A program made the position numbers and the translations under genes. The notes beneath the pieces are model-generated. The model saw only the letters and a program-made list of their open reading frames with translations, ran no database searches and was not told the origin of the DNA. Shown piece by piece: positions 5,293 to 9,864 of a stretch of DNA of 9,864 nucleotides. This stretch comes from Minisyncoccota bacterium. GTDB lineage: Bacteria > Patescibacteriota > Minisyncoccia > Minisyncoccales > Minisyncoccaceae. Location of the stretch: the NCBI GenBank assembly GCA_028711945.1, contig JAQTRG010000016.1, forward strand, positions 1-9,864, written 5' to 3'. Within the stretch, counting starts at the first letter, position 1. Every line of letters begins with the position of its first letter.

Positions 5293-5652
5293 TTATAGTT
5301 TTTCTTTTAAATTTTTAAAAAGAATTAGATATTCGTTAAGTCTTGAATAAACTTCATCTGCCATTTTCTCACTATAAACATGAGCTGAAACATTTCTATC
5401 TTCAATCATTCTAACCCATGAGCTATCATTATCAATCAATTTTAGTTGAACTGCTGTTTTAAAGCATCCTCTTGGAGAAAAACATTCTGAGCCTTGCCCC
5501 TTGGCATATATCTTTATAGATTTCCAAGCCAAATCAAAACAAATTTCAAATCTTTTAATGGCTGAATCCCTTACAATTTCGCTCTTTTCAATTTTCAACA
5601 CTTCTTCTAGATTTACTATTGCATCTTCAAATTTTAAAAGATTATTAAACAT
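5293..5652 (-). CDS. HI0074-family HEPN protein (nucleotidyltransferase substrate-binding type)
   Basis: The 119-residue helical protein matches the HI0074 / NTase_sub_bind family, a HEPN fold that partners a minimal nucleotidyltransferase (the HI0073/HI0074 pair of Haemophilus). Diagnostic parts are [20 protein letters not shown] (residues 28-47), the [16 protein letters not shown] segment, and a full Arg-x4-His-x-Tyr motif, R86-N-V-S-A-H91-V-Y93. In HepT toxins this motif forms the ribonuclease site, and the Tyr is AMP-modified by the cognate MNT enzyme. I chose the ATG at 5652 rather than a TTG two codons upstream. It overlaps the end of the MNT gene by 8 nt. The gene ends 4 nt before clpP, so clpP translation may depend on it. 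Whether it is a real toxin is inference; some HI0074-type proteins have been studied only structurally. Confidence 0.88.
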   Translation of the reverse strand: MFNNLLKFEDAIVNLEEVLKIEKSEIVRDSAIKRFEICFDLAWKSIKIYAKGQGSECFSPRGCFKTAVQLKLIDNDSSWVRMIEDRNVSAHVYSEKMADEVYSRLNEYLILFKNLKEKL

Positions 5653-5947
5653 ATTCAATATTTTTTAATGCTTCTTTTTTAAAATCTTCTGAAACCTTAT
5701 TAAAATCAACAATATCAAAGGTATATAATGTAGGAAGACTATCTATATCTTCCACTATATCCATTTTAATTTCTGGAGAAATATCTCCCCCATCTATCCC
5801 TATATCAATATCTGAAACTTCAAAATTATCTCCTCTTACCCTTGAACCAAAAAAGAATACCTTGTATTTGTTTAAATCTAAATACTTCCCCACTACATCC
5901 CTCACTTCCTTTTTTAGTTTTTCTTCAGGATAATGCTCTATTTTCAT
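5645..5947 (-). CDS. Minimal MNT nucleotidyltransferase (HI0073-like), partner of the HI0074-type HEPN
   Basis: The 100-residue protein is close to the smallest form of the nucleotidyltransferase fold. The signature G34-S-R-V-R-G then S45-D46-I-D48 gives the GSxxRG...DxD ATP- and metal-binding motif, including the Arg-Gly typical of active MNT enzymes. A further acidic position follows in the DIVDF strand near residues 78-82. There is no DNA-binding domain, unlike the MNT at 2744-3286. In known pairs this protein adds AMP to, or otherwise blocks, the HEPN partner; here that is assumed from the pairing. The start ATG overlaps the HepT stop by 4 nt (ATGA), and its own end overlaps the next HEPN gene by 8 nt, so both TA pairs are fused into one translational unit. 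Confidence 0.88.
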   Translation of the reverse strand: MKIEHYPEEKLKKEVRDVVGKYLDLNKYKVFFFGSRVRGDNFEVSDIDIGIDGGDISPEIKMDIVEDIDSLPTLYTFDIVDFNKVSEDFKKEALKNIEYV

Positions 5948-6375
5948 TTACTTATATATTTCCTTATAGTATTTTCAAAATCATCCAAATCGCCTAGATG
6001 ATTAGCAAGAACATCATAAACTTTATGATTATCTATTTGTTCATATTCATGTACCAAAACGTTCCTTAATCCAACCATTTTTGTTAATTTATTAGCTAAA
6101 TCTTCCGACACTATGTTTTTATTGAACAATACTGACACTGCTTCATGGCTATCTTCTGGTTTGCTCATATCCATATCGATAATAACTAAATGTATAGCAT
6201 CTATAATGCTTTGAAGGCCCAACTGAAGATATCTTTCTGTGCTACCTAAAATTTCAATACTAGAAGAATACTCATCAAAACTTTTTACTTTATCCTTTAA
6301 TTGTTTTAATTTTTTGGAATTCTTCCTTAAATTATCCAACTTTGCTATTATTTTTTGACAATTAGTTTTTGTCAT
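5944..6375 (-). CDS. hepT: HepT-like (DUF86) HEPN ribonuclease toxin
   Basis: The 143-residue protein fits the HepT/DUF86 family. The STERYLQLGLQSIIDAIHLVI helix (residues 45-65) is characteristic, and the motif R104-N-V-L-V-H109-E-Y111 is a complete Arg-x4-His-x-Tyr. In the studied MntA/HepT system the Arg and His form the RNase site and the Tyr is AMP-modified by MntA, which silences the toxin. All three residues are kept here, so an active, modifiable toxin is likely. The SKPEDSHEAVSVLF segment before the motif is also typical of the family. The gene starts within the stop of the upstream MntA-like gene (4-nt overlap) and ends in a 4-nt overlap with the next MNT gene. It differs in family from the HEPN at 5293-5652, so the two pairs are not simple copies. 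Confidence 0.9.
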   Translation of the reverse strand: MTKTNCQKIIAKLDNLRKNSKKLKQLKDKVKSFDEYSSSIEILGSTERYLQLGLQSIIDAIHLVIIDMDMSKPEDSHEAVSVLFNKNIVSEDLANKLTKMVGLRNVLVHEYEQIDNHKVYDVLANHLGDLDDFENTIRKYISK

Positions 6376-6779
6376 ATTTTACTTAATAAGGCTTCGTTAT
6401 ACATCTTACTAATAGGCATATAATCAAAATGCTTTTGTAAAGTTTTGAATTCAAAATCTGTTCTTTTGTCTCTATTCTTTTCATCAACCACAATACCTTC
6501 CTTGATTACGACGTACTTCAAAAGACTAGACTTCACAGTATTTAAAATGATGACATCAACATCTTTTTTAAACTTAGTTTCTAATTCATTAATTAAAAAT
6601 AATCTTTCATCAAACAAATCTTCCTTATCGCTATTTAAGAAAACAGCAACATCTATATCACTTTTAGAATTATAATTATTATAGGCTATAGAGCCAAAAA
6701 GATATGCGAAAACAACGTCTTTCCTTTTTGAAAAGAATTCTTTCAGGTCAGATACAATTTGTTCTCTATTGTTTTCCAT
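6372..6779 (-). CDS. mntA: MntA-like nucleotidyltransferase antitoxin
   Basis: The 135-residue protein carries the MNT signature G29-S30, then S40-D41-I42-D43 (AYLFGSIAYNNYNSKSDIDVAVFL), with a third acidic strand DVDVIIL near residues 72-78. MntA-type proteins use ATP to add AMP groups to the Tyr of HepT. The Gly-Ser...Asp-x-Asp positions are intact. The residue after GS (Ile-Ala-Tyr rather than Arg-x-Arg-Gly) is usual for the MntA branch. The ATG at 6779 is 2 nt after the tig stop; a TTG three codons upstream could also serve. Its stop overlaps the HepT start (ATGA). It is the first of four TA-type genes set between tig and clpP, in the same operon as nusA, so it is probably expressed constitutively with the translation and protein-folding genes. 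Confidence 0.9.
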   Translation of the reverse strand: MENNREQIVSDLKEFFSKRKDVVFAYLFGSIAYNNYNSKSDIDVAVFLNSDKEDLFDERLFLINELETKFKKDVDVIILNTVKSSLLKYVVIKEGIVVDEKNRDKRTDFEFKTLQKHFDYMPISKMYNEALLSKI

Positions 6780-6781
6780 AA

Positions 6782-8026
6782 TTAGCAACCTAATATATTA
6801 AATATCTTTTCTCTTTTTAATTCATCTTCTACGTACATCTTGGCTTGTTCCATGTCTATCTGCTTTCTTGCTTGTTCTTTATCTGGATATTGATTAATGA
6901 TTTCTTCAATCTTTTCATTAATTTCCTTGTCTTGTATTTCTATTTTCTCATCTTTCTCTATCTGACGCAAGACTAAGTATCCCCTTACCCTTTCTTTAGC
7001 TATTCCTTCAAAATCTTTGATAATCTCGTCTTCTTTTTTCTTAATCTGTTCTAAATATTGTTCAAAAGAAATGCCTAATTCCTGAGTAATTCTCTGCTTA
7101 AGGCTGCTTATCATATGGTCTGCTTCCCTTTTTGCCATTGATTCAGGAACCTCAAAACTTGTTTTCTCAAGCAATTTCTTGATTACATCTTCCCTTTTCT
7201 TTTGCTTTTGAGCCATTTCCTTTTCTTCTGTTATCCCCTTCTTAATGTCTGTTTTCAAAGCTTCTATGCTATCAAATTTACCCAAAGTCTTAACCCATTC
7301 GTCAGTAAATTCAGGCAATTCAACTTTTTTTACCTCAATTACTTTAACTTTTATTTTAATCTTTTCTTTTTTGTCCTGAGGGTTAATTGTTTCAAATTCT
7401 TTTTCTTCTCCCTTTTTAGCCCCCATTAAAGCTTCGTCCATTCCTTTAATATAGTGTTCTTTTCCCAATACAAATCTGTCTTGTTTTTCTTTGTCATCCT
7501 TTATATCGGTAACAAATGATATTTCTACCATATCATCCTTTTCAGCTTCTGTTTCTTTGACAGTAAACTTGGCTCTTGATTGCCTAAGCCATCTGATAGC
7601 ATCTTCTATTTCTGATTCATCAACTTTTATCTCTTCTTTTTTAAAATCCTTGCCAATTGTTTTCAAATCAGGCAACTTAATATCTGGTAAAACATCTATT
7701 TCAATAGTAAAGATAAAAGGATTATCCTTAGCAGCCTTTGTTATTTGTACATTGGGCTGGGATACTGCTTCTATTTTAGATTCTTTTAAAATCTTAATCC
7801 ATGTATCTCTAATAGCATATTCAGAAGCTTCAGATAATAAATCTGCTGGGCTAACCTTGCTTTCAACCATATCATCAGGTGCTTTTCCCTTACGAAAACC
7901 ATGCAATTCCACATCTTTAACAAAGTTTTTTAGAGCTGACATATAATAGGTAGAGAACTCTTCAGCATTAAGCTCTACTTCTACCTTCTTTCTTGTTGTT
8001 GATATTTCTTTAATTTCGTATTTCAT
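6782..8026 (-). CDS. tig: Trigger factor, ribosome-associated chaperone
   Basis: The 414-residue protein is a full trigger factor, which binds the ribosome exit tunnel through protein L23 and shields new chains. The ribosome-binding signature GFRKGKAP lies at residues 43-50, the same place as in E. coli. A central FKBP-like PPIase domain spans about 150-240, recognised by VLGKEHYIKGMDEALMGAKKGEEKEF at 186-211. The Lys/Glu-rich C-terminal half forms the chaperone arms. I chose the ATG at 8026, one nt after the nusA stop, because it gives the standard MKYEIKEI start. A TTG at 8062 would add 12 low-complexity residues and overlap nusA by 35 nt. The PPIase domain keeps the general fold but I cannot judge its activity. 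tig normally precedes clpP; here two MNT/HEPN pairs intervene. Confidence 0.95.
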   Translation of the reverse strand: MKYEIKEISTTRKKVEVELNAEEFSTYYMSALKNFVKDVELHGFRKGKAPDDMVESKVSPADLLSEASEYAIRDTWIKILKESKIEAVSQPNVQITKAAKDNPFIFTIEIDVLPDIKLPDLKTIGKDFKKEEIKVDESEIEDAIRWLRQSRAKFTVKETEAEKDDMVEISFVTDIKDDKEKQDRFVLGKEHYIKGMDEALMGAKKGEEKEFETINPQDKKEKIKIKVKVIEVKKVELPEFTDEWVKTLGKFDSIEALKTDIKKGITEEKEMAQKQKKREDVIKKLLEKTSFEVPESMAKREADHMISSLKQRITQELGISFEQYLEQIKKKEDEIIKDFEGIAKERVRGYLVLRQIEKDEKIEIQDKEINEKIEEIINQYPDKEQARKQIDMEQAKMYVEDELKREKIFNILGC

Positions 8027-8027
8027 A

Positions 8028-9272
8028 TTATTCTTCTGGTTTAGCTGCTTCTTCTTCGTCAATATTTAATTCTTCTTCATCTTCTTTTTTCTCTGCTTCT
8101 TTTAATTGTTGATCGCTTTTAACATCAATCTTCCAGCCAGTTAGCTTAGCTGCAAGCCTTACATTCTGGCCAGCCTTGCCGATAGCTAAAGACAATTGAT
8201 CATTAGGAACAATTACTACCGCAGTGTTCTTTCCTTGAGTCAACACATCGATAATTTTAGCTGGAGATAATGAATTAGCAATGAATTTAGCTGGATCTTC
8301 AGCATATTCGATAATATCAATCTTTTCTCCTCCTAATTCTGACATAACAGCTGCTACTCTCACTCCCCTTTGCCCTACCATAGCTCCAATTGGATCAACT
8401 CCTTCTGCGAGTGATGCTACTCCTATTTTAGTTCTCGAACCAGGTTCCCTTGCAATAGCTTTAATATCAATCTGCCCTGAAGATATCTCCGGAACTTCTA
8501 ATTCAAATAATTTAGAAATTAATTTAGGATAACTTCTTGATAGAAGAATGATAAGGCCCTTGGGTGTTGAATCAACCCTTAATACATATAGCTTAAGCCT
8601 TTGCCCTTCCTTGTAAAACTCCCCTCTGATTTGTTCTTCTTTAGGCAAAACTCCTAAACTTTTGCCAATATCAAAATATATATTGCTTCCTTCAATTCTT
8701 TGAACAATTCCTGACACAATCTCACCTTCTTTTGACTTATATTCAGCCAAAACTATTTCTTTTTCTGCTTCTCTAATCTTTTGTAATACTACTTGCTTAG
8801 CTGTCTGGGCAGCAATTCTGCCAAAATCATCTCTTGATTCTAATGGAATAATTAATTCTTCTCCTGGCTTTAATTTTGGGTTATCTTTTTTGCTTTCTTC
8901 TATTAATATATGCTTTTCTGCATTGTATCTTACTCTTCTCTCTGTTCCCTCTTCTTCTTTCTCGTCTTCAATGCTTAACTCTGATTCAGTTGGCCTGTAG
9001 CTTTTCTTTATCTCAAAAGCAAATTCTTCTTGTTCGTTCTCGCTTTCAGGGATATATACGATAGTGTCATCAACAACAATTCTAACTCTCCAAAAATCAA
9101 TACTATTTGCCTTTACATTAATTTTGGCTTTAATTGATTGACCTTTTTTGCCATATTCTTTCTTGTATGCAGAAGCCAAGGCATGCTCAACTGTCTCTAA
9201 AACTTTTTCTGGGGATAGCCCCTTTTCTTCTGATATTTGCGTTATTGCTGACAAAAATGATTGAAAATCCAT
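8028..9272 (-). CDS. nusA: Transcription termination/antitermination factor NusA
   Basis: The 414-residue protein has the NusA order of domains: an N-terminal RNA-polymerase-binding domain (about 1-180), S1 (about 182-247, EGEIVSGIVQRIEGSNIYFD), KH1 (about 250-340, with DPIGAMVGQRGVRV) and KH2 (about 350-385, with SLAIGKAGQNVRLAAKLTGW). The N-terminal domain is enlarged by an acidic, low-complexity stretch at roughly residues 76-112, of a sort I associate with CPR NusA proteins. The tail after KH2 is short and acidic, and the extra AR repeats of Proteobacteria are absent. NusA slows RNA polymerase and promotes or blocks termination. It is the first gene of the operon. Its leader contains a terminator-like hairpin that could give autoregulation. 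The stop TAA is one nt before the tig ATG. Confidence 0.97.
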   Translation of the reverse strand: MDFQSFLSAITQISEEKGLSPEKVLETVEHALASAYKKEYGKKGQSIKAKINVKANSIDFWRVRIVVDDTIVYIPESENEQEEFAFEIKKSYRPTESELSIEDEKEEEGTERRVRYNAEKHILIEESKKDNPKLKPGEELIIPLESRDDFGRIAAQTAKQVVLQKIREAEKEIVLAEYKSKEGEIVSGIVQRIEGSNIYFDIGKSLGVLPKEEQIRGEFYKEGQRLKLYVLRVDSTPKGLIILLSRSYPKLISKLFELEVPEISSGQIDIKAIAREPGSRTKIGVASLAEGVDPIGAMVGQRGVRVAAVMSELGGEKIDIIEYAEDPAKFIANSLSPAKIIDVLTQGKNTAVVIVPNDQLSLAIGKAGQNVRLAAKLTGWKIDVKSDQQLKEAEKKEDEEELNIDEEEAAKPEE

Positions 9273-9297
9273 ATTCTATTTTTTTATTCTTATTATT

Positions 9298-9319
9298 AAA
9301 AAAGTCGGAACTATCCGAC
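9298..9319 (-). terminator. Intrinsic terminator (attenuator) in nusA leader
   Basis: On the minus strand GTCGGA (9314-9319) and TCCGAC (9304-9309) form a perfect 6-bp GC-rich stem around a TAGT loop, followed at once by six T (9298-9303). It lies about 25 nt downstream of the predicted nusA RNA start and 25 nt upstream of the ATG. No minus-strand gene lies above it, so it can act only on nusA transcripts. The plus-strand orientation lacks a T-run. Confidence 0.7.
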
Positions 9320-9351
9320 AATCAAAAACCTTCTTACTTCTTATTGATTCC

Positions 9352-9379
9352 ATTCTAACAAAATACTAATAGTTGTCAA
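9352..9379 (-). promoter_or_regulatory. Sigma70-type promoter of the nusA operon
   Basis: Minus strand: perfect TTGACA (9374-9379), a 16-bp spacer and TAGAAT (9352-9357, five of six). Transcription should begin near 9345, giving a leader of about 70 nt that contains the terminator hairpin. In that leader, AATCAA near the 5' end can pair with TTGATT just before the hairpin, so an extra upstream stem is possible. Confidence 0.7.
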
Positions 9380-9399
9380 GTCAAAAGATTTGAGATAAT
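9373..9399 (+). promoter_or_regulatory. Promoter of the CCA-adding enzyme gene, overlapping the nusA -35
   Basis: Plus strand: GATAAT at 9394-9399 preceded by TGA makes an extended -10 (TGnGATAAT, 9391-9399). TTGTCA at 9373-9378 gives a -35 with a 15-bp spacer. It shares its -35 bases with the divergent nusA promoter. The RNA would start at about 9406, two nt before the ATG at 9408, so the mRNA is probably leaderless. Confidence 0.5.
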
Positions 9400-9407
9400 A
9401 TATATGT

Positions 9408-9864
9408 ATGAAAATGGATTTGAAAGCAATCCCTAAACATGTTCTCTATTGCATAAAGGCCCTGCATGATGCTGGGTTTGAAGCATATATAGTTGGAGGT
9501 TGTACTAGGGATTTTTTAAGAGGCGTAAAGCCAGCTGACTGGGATATTGCTACTAATGCTACCCCAAAGCAGACTCAAAAGACTTTTCTTGACATAGATG
9601 TTAAAACATTTTATGAAAACGACTTTGGAACAGTTGGGGCTGTTTTCCCTATTCCCAAAGACGGGCACGAAGTTATTGAAATAACAACTTACCGATCTGA
9701 AACAACTTATAGCGATAACAGACACCCTGACAAGGTTACATGGTCTAAAACCATTGATGAAGACTTAAAAAGACGTGACTTTACTGTCAATGCAATAGCA
9801 ATTACCCTAAAAAAGGGCGTTAAGATGGAGATTATTGATTTGTTTGATGGTAAAAAGGACCTCC
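9408..9864 (+). CDS. cca: CCA tRNA nucleotidyltransferase, N-terminal part (cut by window edge)
   Basis: The first 152 codons encode the head domain of a class II CCA-adding enzyme, which adds or repairs the 3' CCA end of tRNAs without a template (some related enzymes are poly(A) polymerases). Visible motifs are GGCTRDFLRG (residues 30-39), the metal-binding D44-W-D46 in DWDIATNATP, TYRSE at 94-98, and EDLKRRDFTVNAIA (118-131). The neck domain with the EDxxR template motif would lie beyond the window. The ATG at 9408 gives MKMDLKAIPKHV. An ATG 4 nt earlier is in a frame that soon stops, and a second Met two codons downstream is also possible. It is transcribed divergently from nusA. Being incomplete, it cannot be separated with certainty from a poly(A) polymerase. 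Confidence 0.93.
   Translation, partial: MKMDLKAIPKHVLYCIKALHDAGFEAYIVGGCTRDFLRGVKPADWDIATNATPKQTQKTFLDIDVKTFYENDFGTVGAVFPIPKDGHEVIEITTYRSETTYSDNRHPDKVTWSKTIDEDLKRRDFTVNAIAITLKKGVKMEIIDLFDGKKDL

Noticed and set aside
2744..6788. UGA recoding (genetic code 25, as in Gracilibacteria or Absconditabacteria)
   Set aside because: UGA is needed as a stop at several ATGA overlaps, and the reading frames are coherent with the standard bacterial code.
8027..8062. Upstream TTG start for trigger factor adding 12 residues
   Set aside because: It overlaps nusA by 35 nt and adds a Lys/Gln/Asn-rich stretch. The ATG at 8026 immediately follows the nusA stop and gives the standard trigger-factor N-terminus with GFRKGKAP at residues 43-50.
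9516..9725. Minus-strand 69-codon frame opposite cca
   Set aside because: The plus strand encodes clear CCA-adding enzyme motifs over the same bases, so this frame is antisense shadow.

Overview
The window is AT-rich bacterial DNA and most likely comes from a Candidate Phyla Radiation (Patescibacteria, Parcubacteria-like) genome assembled from a metagenome. This is an inference from the compact, overlapping gene layout, a NusA with an acidic insertion in its N-terminal region, the near absence of Shine-Dalgarno sequences, small exported Cys-rich surface proteins and many toxin-antitoxin-type genes. TGA is used as a normal stop (for example at the ATGA junctions near 2744, 5944 and 6372), so lineages that recode UGA are excluded. 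Nearly all genes are on the minus strand; only the tRNA nucleotidyltransferase at the right edge is on the plus strand.

Left part (1-1890): a truncated membrane-anchored or secreted protein, then a 471-residue exported protein with 32 cysteines built from a recent internal duplication. Each 140-residue module holds three shorter units that share a His and a terminal Cys motif. Upstream of it lie a strong minus-strand promoter and, divergently, an orphan plus-strand promoter followed within about 15 bp by an intrinsic terminator, with no gene between them.

Middle part (1845-4700): a toxin-antitoxin and nucleotidyl-transfer cluster. A hicB antitoxin gene overlaps what looks like the first codons of a decayed hicA. 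Next comes a two-gene operon of a winged-helix/MNT nucleotidyltransferase and a HEPN protein, with a double palindromic operator laid over its promoter. This operon lies between two copies of an approximately 75-80 bp non-coding direct repeat. A class II Fic AMP-transferase follows; its predicted promoter is built into a threefold 11-bp tandem repeat.

Right part (4707-9272): a tightly packed minus-strand operon in transcription order nusA, tig, MNT, HepT, MNT, HI0074-like, clpP. Every junction is a short overlap or a gap of at most 4 nt. Two complete and different MNT/HEPN pairs therefore sit between trigger factor and ClpP, two housekeeping genes usually found next to each other. The nusA leader carries an intrinsic-terminator-like hairpin between promoter and start codon, which suggests attenuation. 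A divergent plus-strand promoter overlapping the nusA -35 element drives the CCA-adding enzyme gene, which runs off the right edge.

The observations most worth following up are the TA pairs embedded in the nusA-tig-clpP operon, the nusA leader attenuator, the double operator on the MNT/HEPN operon, the repeat-flanked TA cassette, the hicA remnant, and the nested-repeat Cys-rich surface protein.
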